A stretch of 64,000 nt of DNA from DATMRF01 sp035566435 (lineage in GTDB: Bacteria > Verrucomicrobiota > Verrucomicrobiia > Limisphaerales > UBA8199). A model generated the notes under the pieces. It searched no databases and was not told where the DNA came from. It saw only the letters and a program-made list of their open reading frames with translations. This document shows, piece by piece, positions 26,747-37,885 of this stretch. The number at the start of each line of letters is the position of its first letter. Positions within the stretch are counted from its first letter, which is position 1. Where the stretch lies: NCBI GenBank assembly GCA_035566435.1, contig DATMRF010000103.1, positions 14,707 through 78,706 of the forward strand. Direction: 5' to 3'. The translations under genes were made by a program, and so were the position numbers.

Positions 26747-27880
26747 CTAGACCAGCCTCTTCAGCTTGGGGTCCTCCACGAGTTTCTTAACCAGCTCTTT
26801 GACTTTTTGAGTCTGGCTCTTGTGCGCCAGGAGTGTCGCGTCGTCGGTCTGAACGAGGACCGCATCACGCAGGCCAACGACGGCGATGGGGGTGCGCCGG
26901 TCTTTTGAGCGGGCATCAAAGATGATGTTCCTGGCGCCATCGACGTGGATGAAATCGGCCACCGTGGCATTTCCCTCTGGGTCGTGCTTGAGGTGGCGGC
27001 CCAGCGCGGTCCACGAACCGAGATCGTCCCACTCGAACGCGCCGTCTGCGACGATCACATTTTGGGCGTGTTCCATGAGGGCATAGTCAATGGAAATCTT
27101 CTTAATCGCGGGGTATTCCTTCGCCAGCACTTTATCAAGTTTTGCAGGCGAGCCGGCTACCTTAAACCAGCGCTGGCAGGCGGTGTACATCTCGGGCTGG
27201 TGCTTCTGCAACCCCTCCGTGATGGTCACAAATGACCAGATGAACATGCCGGCATTCCAGCGATGATGACCGCTGTTGAGGTACTCGAGGGCCGTGTCGA
27301 AGCTCGGTTTTTCGACGAACTGCTCGACGCGAAAGAAGGACGTTTTGTAGGATTTAACCCCTTGCGGAGGTGGAAGTGACTCGCCGACCCTGATGTAACC
27401 GTAACCGGTGGCGGGTTCAGTTGGCTTGATGCCAATAGTGATGATAGCCTGGCCGCGACCGGCCAGGTCAAAGGCATCGACAAGGACCTGCTGGAACTTT
27501 TTCTCTTCCGGGATGACATGATCGGCCGGAAGCACGGCCATAACCCCGGTGGTGGAACGGGCGCCGACAATCGCCGCTCCCAGCGTGACGGCAGCCGTGG
27601 TGTCGCGCCCGACGGGTTCGGCGATGACGTTTTCTCTTGGCAGCTGCGGTAGTTGCTTGCGGACCTGCGGCGCCTGCACTTCGTTGGTAATGATCAGGAT
27701 GTTCTTGAGGGGCACCAGCGGGAGTACGCGCTCGACCGCCTGCTGAAGCAATGAGCTCTCCCCCAGCAAGGTGATGAGTTGCTTGGGAGTCTTCTCACGG
27801 CTCACGGGCCAGAAACGCTCGCCTTTGCCGCCTGCCATGATGATGACAAAACGATCCTGATTCCCGGCCTTTGTTTTCAT
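26747..27880 (-). CDS. manC: Mannose-1-phosphate guanylyltransferase
   Basis: Makes GDP-mannose from mannose-1-phosphate and GTP for polysaccharide synthesis. The nucleotidyltransferase signature IIMAGGKGERFWPVSREKTPKQ is at residues 14-35, with AVLPADHVI, GYGYIRVGE, FVEKP, WNAGMFIW and GAFEWDDLGSWTAL downstream. At 377 residues it is the single-domain form without the phosphomannose isomerase domain. Its start overlaps the stop of trpA by four bases, an unusual pairing. Confidence 0.95.
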   Translation of the reverse strand: MKTKAGNQDRFVIIMAGGKGERFWPVSREKTPKQLITLLGESSLLQQAVERVLPLVPLKNILIITNEVQAPQVRKQLPQLPRENVIAEPVGRDTTAAVTLGAAIVGARSTTGVMAVLPADHVIPEEKKFQQVLVDAFDLAGRGQAIITIGIKPTEPATGYGYIRVGESLPPPQGVKSYKTSFFRVEQFVEKPSFDTALEYLNSGHHRWNAGMFIWSFVTITEGLQKHQPEMYTACQRWFKVAGSPAKLDKVLAKEYPAIKKISIDYALMEHAQNVIVADGAFEWDDLGSWTALGRHLKHDPEGNATVADFIHVDGARNIIFDARSKDRRTPIAVVGLRDAVLVQTDDATLLAHKSQTQKVKELVKKLVEDPKLKRLV

Positions 27881-28677
27881 GATTTCTTCACCCCTTCGAT
27901 AAGAGCCTCGACGAATTCAGCCGTTCGACGCACCAAATCCGGCCGTTTGCCGTGCTCGGCAATCTGGTTCACAATTGCGCTGCCGACCACCACCGCCTCC
28001 GCGTTTTGGGCGACGAGCCCGGCCTGCTCCGGCGTGGAAATGCCGAAACCGACCGCGACCGGCAAATCGGTATGAGCACGGATTTTCGCCGTCATTTGCG
28101 AAATGGTGTCAGCGACCTTGGCCTGCATGCCAGTCACACCTTCGCGCGAGACGTAGTAGATGAATCCCCTGCCCCGCTTCACGATCAACTCAATGCGGTC
28201 GTCGGGCGTCGTCGGCGCTACCAGATAAATGTTGCACAGCCCGGCCTTGTGCATGAGCGCTTCATAACTTTCTCCTTCCTCGGGCGGTAGGTCGAGAACC
28301 AGCAACCCATCCACACCGGCAGCAACGGCGTCCTGGATGAATCGCTCGAGGCCGTAACGATGAACCAGGTTGAAATAAATGTAGAGGACAACGGGAATTG
28401 GGGAATCCTCACGGATGGCGGCGACAGTTTCGAGAACCTTTGGGGGCGTCGTGCCCGATTCGAGGCCACGCTGAGCGGACAGCTGGTTCACCAAGCCGTC
28501 TGCCAGCGGATCGCTGAACGGCACGCCTAGTTCCAGCACATCCACCCCCAGCCGTTCGAATGCGAGGGTTAATTGGCGCGTGGCCTCGAGGTTCGGATCG
28601 CCAGCGCCGATGTACACGATGAAGCCTTTCTGGCCGTCGCGTTTAAGGCGGGCGAAGCGTTCCACGATGCGGTTCAT
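27877..28677 (-). CDS. trpA: Tryptophan synthase alpha chain
   Basis: Cleaves indole-3-glycerol phosphate to indole and glyceraldehyde-3-phosphate as part of the alpha2-beta2 complex. The 266-residue TIM barrel shows the catalytic Glu region VDVLELGVPFSDPLADG (Glu and the SDP active-site loop), LDLPPEEGE, VAPTTPDDR, GFIYYVSREGVTG and VGFGISTPEQA. trpB is not adjacent; instead trpA overlaps manC by four bases, so the trp genes are scattered here. Confidence 0.96.
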   Translation of the reverse strand: MNRIVERFARLKRDGQKGFIVYIGAGDPNLEATRQLTLAFERLGVDVLELGVPFSDPLADGLVNQLSAQRGLESGTTPPKVLETVAAIREDSPIPVVLYIYFNLVHRYGLERFIQDAVAAGVDGLLVLDLPPEEGESYEALMHKAGLCNIYLVAPTTPDDRIELIVKRGRGFIYYVSREGVTGMQAKVADTISQMTAKIRAHTDLPVAVGFGISTPEQAGLVAQNAEAVVVGSAIVNQIAEHGKRPDLVRRTAEFVEALIEGVKKS

Positions 28678-28766
28678 GCGCGCGCAGAATGCCCCAATAA
28701 ATCGGCGGATTCAACGGTTTTAGTTTCCAAACTCGCCTCTGTCCGGTAGATTAGGCTCAAATCAAA

Positions 28767-29333
28767 ATGTTGCTAGTCATCGACAATTACGATTCGTTCA
28801 CCTACAACCTGGTGCAGTACCTGGGCGAGATGCGAGTGGAGATGCAGGTCCATCGCAACGACCAGATTTCCCTGGAACGAATCCGGGCACTGACCCCAGA
28901 GCGCATCTTGATCTCCCCCGGGCCCTGCTCGCCCCGCGAGTCCGGCCTGTCCAATGAGATTATCCGCACGTTCAGCTCGCAGATCCCGACGTTTGGAGTG
29001 TGCCTTGGCCACCAATGCATTGGCCATGTGTTCGGTGGCAACGTCATCGTCAACTACCGCATGATGCATGGCAAAACGTCCCTGATTAAGCACAACGGGA
29101 AGGATTTGTTCGCTGCCATGCCCAACCCTTTTGCCGCCACGCGCTATCACTCGCTGGTGATCCAGCGGGACAGCCTGCCCGAGTGCCTCGAAATCACCGC
29201 CGAAACCGAAGAGGGAGAAATCATGGGAGTGAAACACAAGCAATTCCCCATCTGGGGCGTTCAGTTTCATCCCGAGAGCATCCTTACGGAGAACGGCCGC
29301 CAGATTCTGCAGAATTTCCTGAAGCTTAAATGA
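28767..29333 (+). CDS. trpG: Anthranilate/aminodeoxychorismate synthase glutamine amidotransferase subunit
   Basis: Class I glutamine amidotransferase that feeds ammonia to anthranilate synthase, and often also to aminodeoxychorismate synthase (PabA). The 188-residue protein begins LVIDNYDSFTYNLVQYLGE. The nucleophile is in FGVCLGHQCIG, with the His-Glu pair in GVQFHPESILTENG; ISPGPCSPRESG is also typical. Divergent from trpA with 89 bases between them. No TrpE/PabB partner is in view, so TrpG and PabA cannot be told apart. Confidence 0.94.
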   Translation: MLLVIDNYDSFTYNLVQYLGEMRVEMQVHRNDQISLERIRALTPERILISPGPCSPRESGLSNEIIRTFSSQIPTFGVCLGHQCIGHVFGGNVIVNYRMMHGKTSLIKHNGKDLFAAMPNPFAATRYHSLVIQRDSLPECLEITAETEEGEIMGVKHKQFPIWGVQFHPESILTENGRQILQNFLKLK

Positions 29334-29458
29334 TTGAGCAATTCGGGAGCGTTCTTCTACCAGCAGCCGGGAGGACGGCCCGCCAACATTCCTCTCCAAA
29401 AGTCAGGTCTACGCGACACCAGCCCGGTTGGCTCGGTTGTTACAGGTGCAATGCCAGG

Positions 29459-30457
29459 TTACTTGGAGTCATAGCCATTCCTTTTCAGCACGTCCTGAAT
29501 GCGCACCGGCACGCCGCCGGCCTTCTTGCTCTCGTCAGCCGCTTCCAGGAATGCAAACATCTCAATTGTTTCGGCAGGCTTAACTGGAGCAACACCGGTT
29601 TGAAAGAATTCCATGATCTGAGCCATCAGCGGAAGATAGCCGTCGAAGGAGCCTGCCGAGGCTTCCCCCTTTTCGCCTTTCGCCAGGCCGTGAAAACCTT
29701 TGTCCTCGCGGAAAATTCCTTTGCGTCCGCCGGACCACACACCCACCACCTCTATCGTTCCGTTCGGGGAGGTTCCGCGTTGGACGGTTTCGCAGCCCGT
29801 GCCCATCACGGTGTAAAGGGCCTCGACGCCGTGGACGCCGTACCAAAAGAGGTCCGGATGGTGCGGTTCCACATCGCAGGGCCCGTAGGTTTCCGCGTAG
29901 CTCACGGTGCCGAGGGAACCGTGACTCACGGCCTGGGTGTTGGTAGCGAAGCGCAACCCCGAGGAGCTGAAAAGCGGGACGTTCGCCTCCTTGGCCAGCC
30001 GGAAAATTTCGATCACATCCCTTAGCGAGCCAGCCATCGGCTTGTCGATAAAAACAATTCTACGCGCTTTCAATACGGGCTTGACCTGTTCCAGGTGCGG
30101 ACGGCCATCAACACTTTCCAGCAGAACCGCATCGACGTTCTGACACAATTCCTCGATGGTGTCGTAGAATCTGACGCCGTATTTCTCCTGGAGCGTTTTG
30201 GCATAGCCGTCAACCCGGGAAGAACTGGCTGGAATATCTTTGCTGCCGCCCTTAAAAGCGGCGACAACCTTGCCACCCGGGACGTGGCCTTTGGCGGCGG
30301 GATTGTTCAGGGTTTCCGTGAAGGCGGTAACGTGTGACGTGTCACAGCCGATGATGCCGACGCGCAAGTCGGTGGCGAAACCGACTTGAGAGGCCGCCAA
30401 CCCAAGCGCCAAGAAGAGTTTGACTGCTACGGTTCGGGGTTTCGCGTCGGTCCGCAT
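29459..30457 (-). CDS. Secreted Gfo/Idh/MocA family oxidoreductase
   Basis: NAD(P)-type sugar oxidoreductase. Starting at the ATG at 30457 there is a signal-peptide-like N-terminus (KLFLALGLAASQVGFAT), then the Rossmann start LRVGIIGCDTSHVTAFTETLN, and the family motif DKPMAGSLRDVIEI that contains the conserved Lys-Pro. The substrate domain carries a long beta-sheet end. The frame extends 25 codons upstream, which would bury the signal peptide. Exported members are common in Planctomycetota and Verrucomicrobiota; substrate unknown. Confidence 0.85.
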   Translation of the reverse strand: MRTDAKPRTVAVKLFLALGLAASQVGFATDLRVGIIGCDTSHVTAFTETLNNPAAKGHVPGGKVVAAFKGGSKDIPASSSRVDGYAKTLQEKYGVRFYDTIEELCQNVDAVLLESVDGRPHLEQVKPVLKARRIVFIDKPMAGSLRDVIEIFRLAKEANVPLFSSSGLRFATNTQAVSHGSLGTVSYAETYGPCDVEPHHPDLFWYGVHGVEALYTVMGTGCETVQRGTSPNGTIEVVGVWSGGRKGIFREDKGFHGLAKGEKGEASAGSFDGYLPLMAQIMEFFQTGVAPVKPAETIEMFAFLEAADESKKAGGVPVRIQDVLKRNGYDSK

Positions 30458-30585
30458 ATAGAAAAGCTTAGCTGAGGGTTGAACAGATGACAAAACCGAA
30501 TAAATTTCATTTGACTTATTGCGCTTGAACATAAGGCTCGGGATGGTTAATGTGGCTCGCGCATTTGACAGTACGAAGACAGCCT

Positions 30586-31988
30586 ATGCATGCCCTAGCG
30601 AAAGCGAAGAAGGCGGCGAGTTTGAAACCCTCCGTGAAGCCGGCTCCGAGCACTGTTTCCGCCGGGAAGGTGCTCGCCGAGCTCGAGCAACACGTCCTGA
30701 TGGATGGCCTCAAGTTAGTCTTCGACGCGGAAAAGAGCCACGGCTCAGTCTTCGTGGATGCAGCCACTGGCCGGGAACTGATCGACTTTTACAGCTTTTA
30801 CGCGTCGCAACCGGTTGGTTTTAACCACCCTCACTTTGACCGGCCGGAAGTGCACAAGGACTTGCTGATCGCGGCAAAAGTTAAGGTCGCCAATTCGGAC
30901 GTTTATACGGTTCAGTATGCGACCTTTGTGAAGACCTTCGCGCGCGTCATGGGACTGCCTCCTCTGGACCGCTACTTCTTCATCGAAGGCGGCGCGCTCG
31001 CCGTGGAAAACGCGTTGAAGGCGGCGATGGATTGGAAGGTGCGGAGAAACCTGGCGGCGGGCCGAGGGGAACGCGGGACGGAGATCATTCATTTCGAGCG
31101 CGCGTTTCACGGCCGCAGCGGCTACACCCTCAGCCTGACGAACACCGACCCGCGCAAGACCGCTTACTTTGCCAAGTTTCCTTGGCCGCGGGTGCCGGCG
31201 CCGACGCTGCATTTCGCGCTGCCACCGGACCAGCGAATTCAGGCCGTCAGTGCCAAAGAACAAGAAGTGGAGCAACAAATCCGGTCCATCCTGGCGCAAA
31301 AAGGCGCCGACATTGCCGCTATTATTCTTGAACCGATCCAGGGCGAAGGCGGTGATAACCATTTTCGCGGCGAGTTTTTGAGAACGCTGCGCAACATTTG
31401 CGATGACCAGGAAGTCCTGCTCATTTTCGATGAGGTGCAGTGCGGCATGGGCATTACCGGGAAGAATTGGTGTTGCGAGCATTTCGGTGTGCCGCCGGAC
31501 CTGCTGGCCTTCGGAAAGAAGGCGCAAGTCTGCGGCGTGATGGCCGGTCCGCGGTTGGATGAGGTCACGGACAACTGTTTTCGCCTGCCCAGCCGGATCA
31601 GCTCCACGTGGGGCGGCAACTTTACCGATTACGTCCGTTCAACGCATTACCTGCGGATCATCGAGGAAGAGAAGCTCGTCGAGAACGCGCGGAAGCAAGG
31701 CGATTACCTGTTGGCCGGGCTCCAGTCACTAGCCGCGGCACACCCGATGATTTCCGCCGTGCGCGGGCGGGGCCTGATGTTGGCATTCGATCTGCCGACG
31801 GCCCAATGGCGAGACGGGTTCTGGAAAGGCGCGTACGAGCTCGGGCTCCTGGTGATCCGCTCGGGCGAACGCTCGGTCCGCCTGCGCCCGATGTTGGACG
31901 TAACATCCGCGGACATCGACCGGGCGCTGCGGTTCATAAAATTGTGCTGCAAGAAGCTGGAAGCGGCGTATAGCAACCCGAAGCGCCA

Positions 31989-31992
<4 letters not shown>
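30586..31992 (+). CDS. lat: L-lysine 6-aminotransferase (class III)
   Basis: PLP-dependent transfer of the lysine epsilon-amino group to 2-oxoglutarate, giving allysine (aminoadipate semialdehyde). The class III aminotransferase features are visible: FIEGGALAVENALKAA, FERAFHGRSGYTLSLTNTDP, AAIILEPIQGEGGDNHF, LIFDEVQCGMGITG, LLAFGKKAQVCGVMA (PLP lysine) and SSTWGGNFTDYVRS, which is closer to lysine 6-aminotransferase than to ornithine or GABA enzymes. The ATG at 30586 is preferred; an in-frame ATG at 30550 would add 12 residues. Overlaps the aldehyde dehydrogenase by four bases. Confidence 0.9.
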
Positions 31993-33536
<1,544 letters not shown>

Positions 33537-33541
33537 GCTTA

Positions 33542-34612
33542 ATGATCCAGTGGATCGAAAAACCCGGGCGGGCGCCGCGTTCAACCTTGATTTTGGCAGG
33601 CGTGGGTCTGCTGGTGCTGATCGGCGTGATCGACTACCTGACCGGCTACGAGCTGATGTTTTCGGTCTTTTACCTGCTGGAGGTAGGTTTGGCGACCTGG
33701 TTCGTTGGCCGGTGGTTCGGATGGCTGATGTCGTTCCTGAGCGTCGGGGTCGCGATTGGAGGAGACGTGGCGGCCGGAGCGCATTATTCGAATCCTTTGG
33801 TTCCAATTTGGAATTCGTTGATTTTGATAGTCCTGTACTCTCTGGTCGTGTGGCTGCTGGCCAGCTTACGTTCGCTCCATCGTGAACTGGCCGCCCGCGT
33901 CGAGCAGAGGACCCGGGCCTTGAAGCAGGAGATGGAGCAACGCCAGCGCCTGGAAGAGGAGATTCTGCAAGTGAGCGAGCGGGAACAACGGCGCATCGGC
34001 CACGATCTACATGACAGCTTGTGCCAGCACCTGACGGGCACCGCGCTGGCGGGACAGGTCCTGGGCGAAAAGTTAGCCGCCAAGTCGCTGCCTGAGGCTG
34101 CCGACGCAGGCGAAATCGTCGAACTGGTCGAGGAGGGCATAACCCTGGCACGCAACCTGGCCAGGGGACTTTACCCCGTTGAGATGGAAGCAGACGGCTT
34201 GATGGCGGCGTTCCAGGAGTTGGCCGGGAACATCTCAAAAGCAACCAAAGTTCGCTGCGTTTTCGAGTGTGACACACCTGTGCTGATTCATGATGATGCG
34301 GCGGCCACGCACTTATATCGCATCGCGCAGGAAGCGGTCGCCAACGCCATCCGCCACGGAAAGCCCCGGCGGATCGGGCTCAACCTTTCGGAACGGGAGG
34401 GACGAGTGAACTTGACCGTGGAGGACGACGGTGTCGGATTGCCGGAGACGAGCCAGGACGGCGGTGGCCTGGGGATTCGCATTATGGCCTACCGTGCGGG
34501 GATGATCGGAGGCACCTGCTCGGTTGAACCGGCCGCCACCGGTGGCACCATCGTCACTTGTTCGTTTCCCCGAACTCCGGCCGCGAAACCAAATGAGCAC
34601 CATGGCGCCTGA
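33542..34612 (+). CDS. NarX/DesK-type membrane sensor histidine kinase
   Basis: A 356-residue kinase with an N-terminal membrane domain of about four helices (residues 15-110) without a recognisable periplasmic sensor, a short coiled coil (112-150), a HisKA_3 box REQRRIGHDLHDSLCQHLTG (His157) and an HATPase domain (HLYRIAQEAVANAIRHGKP, VEDDGVGLP, GLGIRIMAYRAGMIGG). The ATG at 33542 follows the dehydrogenase stop by five bases. It overlaps the downstream response regulator by about 20 bases, so the pair is cotranscribed. Signal unknown. Confidence 0.92.
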   Translation: MIQWIEKPGRAPRSTLILAGVGLLVLIGVIDYLTGYELMFSVFYLLEVGLATWFVGRWFGWLMSFLSVGVAIGGDVAAGAHYSNPLVPIWNSLILIVLYSLVVWLLASLRSLHRELAARVEQRTRALKQEMEQRQRLEEEILQVSEREQRRIGHDLHDSLCQHLTGTALAGQVLGEKLAAKSLPEAADAGEIVELVEEGITLARNLARGLYPVEMEADGLMAAFQELAGNISKATKVRCVFECDTPVLIHDDAAATHLYRIAQEAVANAIRHGKPRRIGLNLSEREGRVNLTVEDDGVGLPETSQDGGGLGIRIMAYRAGMIGGTCSVEPAATGGTIVTCSFPRTPAAKPNEHHGA

Positions 34613-35276
34613 GACGAGCCACCAGAAGAAAACGGTTTTCCTCGTGGATGACCACCCGCTCGTGCGCGAGTGGCTGACCAACTTGATCCACCAGCAAGCG
34701 GACCTCGCAGTATGCGGCGAGGCCGAGAGCGGGCCGCAGGCGCTGCAAGGGATCCTTGCGCTCAAACCCGAAGTCGCGATTGTGGATATCTCCCTGAAAG
34801 ACTCTTCCGGGATCGAGTTGATCAAGAGCCTCAAGCAGTGCTGTCCCAAGGTGGCGGTGCTGGTCCTGTCGATGCACGAAGAATCGCACTACGCCGAGCG
34901 GGCGCTGCGAGCGGGCGCCAAGGGCTACATCGTGAAGCGCGAAACCACGCGCAAGGTTATCACCGCGATTCGCCGGGTCCTGGAGGGAAAAGTATATGTG
35001 AGCGAAGACCTAGCCGCAGCCCTGGCGGCGCAACTCGTTACTGGCAACAGCCTGGGTGGCCGGTCTACGGCCGAACTGCTGAGCGACCGGGAGTTGGAGG
35101 TGTTCGAACTCTTCGGCCAAGGGCGCGGGACGCGCCAGATCGCTGAACAGCTCCGCGTCAGCGTCAAGACCGTGCAGGCCTACTGCGCGCGCATCAAGGA
35201 GAAGCTGGGTCTGGCGAGCGCGACTGAACTTGTGCGCGAAGCGGTGCGGTGGCATGAAAGCCGGAACAAGGAATAA
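34593..35276 (+). CDS. NarL/FixJ-family response regulator
   Basis: Partner of the upstream kinase. Receiver domain with acidic pocket VFLVDDHP and Asp65 in VAIVDISLKDSSGIEL; Lys in GYIVKR. The LuxR-type HTH is at the C-terminus: LSDRELEVFELFGQGRGTRQIAEQLRVSVKTVQAYCARIKEKLGL. The usual VETHR helix reads VQAYCARI. Start at ATG 34593 or at 34602. The CusCBA-type operon begins about 110 bases after its stop and could be a target, though that is only positional. Confidence 0.93.
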   Translation: MSTMAPETSHQKKTVFLVDDHPLVREWLTNLIHQQADLAVCGEAESGPQALQGILALKPEVAIVDISLKDSSGIELIKSLKQCCPKVAVLVLSMHEESHYAERALRAGAKGYIVKRETTRKVITAIRRVLEGKVYVSEDLAAALAAQLVTGNSLGGRSTAELLSDRELEVFELFGQGRGTRQIAEQLRVSVKTVQAYCARIKEKLGLASATELVREAVRWHESRNKE

Positions 35277-35387
35277 CACGGGCATTTCGAGGCTCGTGTA
35301 CGACATTGCCCTACACGAAAATTAGCCCGCGCCTGATGGAGTGCAGGCGAACGGTTCTCTATCCTTCATGCGCTGAGTCCAGAATTG

Positions 35388-36731
35388 ATGAATCGTGGGT
35401 CGTCTTCGATAGGAACACGCACGCTCATTGTGCTGTTGTCGCTCGCCGTTGCATTCCCGGCGCGGGGGCAAATGGCAGCGAGCACACCCAGCAGCGACGG
35501 CTTTACCGCGGGCGTGCTGCAACACCTCACCCTGGCGGATGCACAGCGGCTGGCGATGGAGAGAAACTGGGATCTGCTGGCGGCGGTGGCCGGGGTGGAT
35601 GCGGCCACCGCTCAAAAAATCGTCGCGCACGAATTCCCCAACCCGACCCTTGCGGCCTCCACCACCAAAATCAATGTGGACAATCAGCCCAACTCGACGG
35701 CTGCCGGGAATGGCCTGTGGGACCGAAGCTACGACACGGTCTTCGCTATCAACCAACTGCTCGAGATTGGCGGAAAGCGGCACAACCGCCAGATCTCAGC
35801 CCAGGCCGGGGTTGAATCGGCCAAAGCGCTGTTCCTGGACGCAAAGCGGACGCTCGACCTTGGGGTGGCCAAAGCCTACATCGCCGCTGCGCAATCGGAG
35901 GAGAACGTACGCATCCTGCTCGACTCGGCGGCGACCCTGAGGGAAGAGGCGCGGCTCGCCGAAGTGAGGCTCAGGGCCGGTGAAATCTCTAGCGCTGATA
36001 GGAACCAGATTGAGATTAACGCTGAACGGTTCGAGTCGGATGCGCAGGCGGCAAAGTCAGCCGCAGCGCAGGCTCGTGTCGCGCTCGAAGTATTGTTGGG
36101 GGTTCCCCGGCCCAACGCTGATTGCAGCCTGGCCGACAAGCTGGAGAACCAGGCTGCCACCCCGATGAAGCCAACCACTCAAGCGACCGGTCTCTGGCGC
36201 CCGGACGTCGTCGCGGCGGAAGCTGCCTGGCGCAGAGCGGATGCGGATTGGCGCCTGCAGAAGGCCTTTCGGATTCCCGATCCTACTGTCCTCGCTCAAT
36301 ATGAGCATCAGCCGCCCGACGCTCCCAACACGATGGGAGTCGGTGTGAGCTTTCCCCTGCCCCTCTGGAACCGAAATCGAGGCAACATTCTTGCCGCGGC
36401 CGCCGCGCGCGACCAGGCAAAACTGGCGTTCGACAAGGCCAAGGCGCAGGCAGCGGCGGATATTGCGACTGCCTTGCTGGCTTCCGACGAGGCGGCGAGG
36501 CGATGGCAACGATACCGCGACAGCATCCGGCCTAAATCCGAACAGGTCCGCAAATCCAAGGCTTACGCTTATCAAAAAGGGGGCGCGTCGTTACTGGACA
36601 TGCTAGTCGCTGAGCGTGACGACAACGAGGTGCGCCTGGCGGCGCAGCAGGCGGCGAGTGATGCCGCCGCGGCGATGGCTGCTTTGAAAGCCGCCACCAC
36701 AGAAATCAAACCCTCCGATCTGAAGAAATGA
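35388..36731 (+). CDS. Outer-membrane efflux factor (TolC/CusC-CzcC family)
   Basis: Outer-membrane channel of a tripartite pump. After a signal peptide (about residues 8-28, ending PARG) come two repeats of the OEP fold: LTLADAQRLAMERNWDLLAAV / QKIVAHEFPNPTLAAS and a second half starting WRPDVVAAEAAWRRADADWRLQKAFRIPDPTVLAQYEH. The motif VGVSFPLPLWNRNRGNI and the KGGASLLDMLVAERD helix are typical of CzcC-type proteins. ATG 35388 is preferred over the preceding TTG. Stop overlaps the start of the adaptor gene (four bases). Confidence 0.93.
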   Translation: MNRGSSSIGTRTLIVLLSLAVAFPARGQMAASTPSSDGFTAGVLQHLTLADAQRLAMERNWDLLAAVAGVDAATAQKIVAHEFPNPTLAASTTKINVDNQPNSTAAGNGLWDRSYDTVFAINQLLEIGGKRHNRQISAQAGVESAKALFLDAKRTLDLGVAKAYIAAAQSEENVRILLDSAATLREEARLAEVRLRAGEISSADRNQIEINAERFESDAQAAKSAAAQARVALEVLLGVPRPNADCSLADKLENQAATPMKPTTQATGLWRPDVVAAEAAWRRADADWRLQKAFRIPDPTVLAQYEHQPPDAPNTMGVGVSFPLPLWNRNRGNILAAAAARDQAKLAFDKAKAQAAADIATALLASDEAARRWQRYRDSIRPKSEQVRKSKAYAYQKGGASLLDMLVAERDDNEVRLAAQQAASDAAAAMAALKAATTEIKPSDLKK

Positions 36732-37885
36732 AACAGTGCATGAAACGCCTCACACTGGTGTTGCTCAGTCCGCTGCTGCTGGTGGCCGGCTGTAAGGCAG
36801 AGAAGAAGCAAACTCAAACTCCGGAAGCCAGGGTTTACGGGGACACAGTCGTAATCCCGACGAACTCGCCCCAATGTGCCGCGTTGACGGTCGAGCCAGT
36901 CGGGACGGAACAGCCCGCGTTTGTGCCGCTGACAGGCCGGCTCGTGTGGGACGATGATTTAACGGTGCGTGTATTCACGCCGTTTGCCGGCATCGTGCGC
37001 AAGCTGCTGGTGGATATCAATCAGCCCGTCACGCGTGGCACTTCGCTGGCAGAGATCCAGTCCAGCGAATTTGGCCAGGCGCAAGCGGACGCACGGAAGG
37101 CGGAGAGTGACTTCCGGCGCACACAGCAAAACCTCGAGCGCGTGCGCGACCTCTTCGAGCACGGGGCAGCTCCACGCAAGGACCTGGAGGCAGCAGAGGC
37201 GGACTTCGCGAGCGCACAGGCCGAAAAAGAACGGGCCGAGACCCGGCTGGCGATTTACGGAGCGACCGCCACCTCGGTGAACCAGGTGTTCCTGCTGCCT
37301 AGCCCGCTGGACGGCATCCTTGTGGAACGCAATGTCACGCCCGGCCAGGAAGTCCGCCCGGACCAGATGCTGGCCAACGTCCCGCAGTTCACGGCTCCGC
37401 TTTTCACGGTGACCGATCCAACCCGGCTGTGGGTGTGGCTGGATGTTACGGAAGCCCACCTGCCGCTGGTGCACAAGGACCAGGAATTGAGGGTTCACTC
37501 CCAGGCGTTCGGCGGCCAGTCGTTCAGGGGCAAACTCGACCTCATTGGCGATTCCCTGGATCCCACCACCCGCACCGTCCGGGCTCGGGGGACGGTTGAG
37601 AACCCCTTGGGGATGTTGAAGGCCGAATTGTATGTGACCGTGGAAGTTCCCGACGCGGTGCCGCTGAGCTTGCAAGTGCCTTCCAAGGCGGTTTTCCTCA
37701 GGGACAACCAGTATTACGTCTTTCTCGAACATGGTGCAGGCCAATACCAGCGCCAACCCGTGAGACTCGGCTCGGAACGAGAAGGCAGAGTCGCGGTCCT
37801 CGATGGCCTCAAGCAAGGCCAGCGACTCGTTACGGAGGGCTGCCTACTGCTGCAATCGCTGATGGATAGTTCCCCGAAGTCATGA
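36728..37885 (+). CDS. RND efflux periplasmic adaptor lipoprotein (CusB/CzcB family)
   Basis: Membrane-fusion protein linking the RND pump to the outer-membrane channel. The lipobox LLLVAGC ends at residue 22. A barrel-sandwich half (TPFAGIVRKLLVDINQPVTRGTSLAEIQS), a helical hairpin (KAESDFRRTQQNLERVRDLFEHGAAPRKDLEAAEADFASAQAEKERAETRLAIYG) and the second half (LPSPLDGILVERNVTPGQEV) follow. No N-terminal Met/His-rich metal-binding stretch is seen. Overlaps both neighbours by four bases. Confidence 0.93.
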   Translation: MKQCMKRLTLVLLSPLLLVAGCKAEKKQTQTPEARVYGDTVVIPTNSPQCAALTVEPVGTEQPAFVPLTGRLVWDDDLTVRVFTPFAGIVRKLLVDINQPVTRGTSLAEIQSSEFGQAQADARKAESDFRRTQQNLERVRDLFEHGAAPRKDLEAAEADFASAQAEKERAETRLAIYGATATSVNQVFLLPSPLDGILVERNVTPGQEVRPDQMLANVPQFTAPLFTVTDPTRLWVWLDVTEAHLPLVHKDQELRVHSQAFGGQSFRGKLDLIGDSLDPTTRTVRARGTVENPLGMLKAELYVTVEVPDAVPLSLQVPSKAVFLRDNQYYVFLEHGAGQYQRQPVRLGSEREGRVAVLDGLKQGQRLVTEGCLLLQSLMDSSPKS

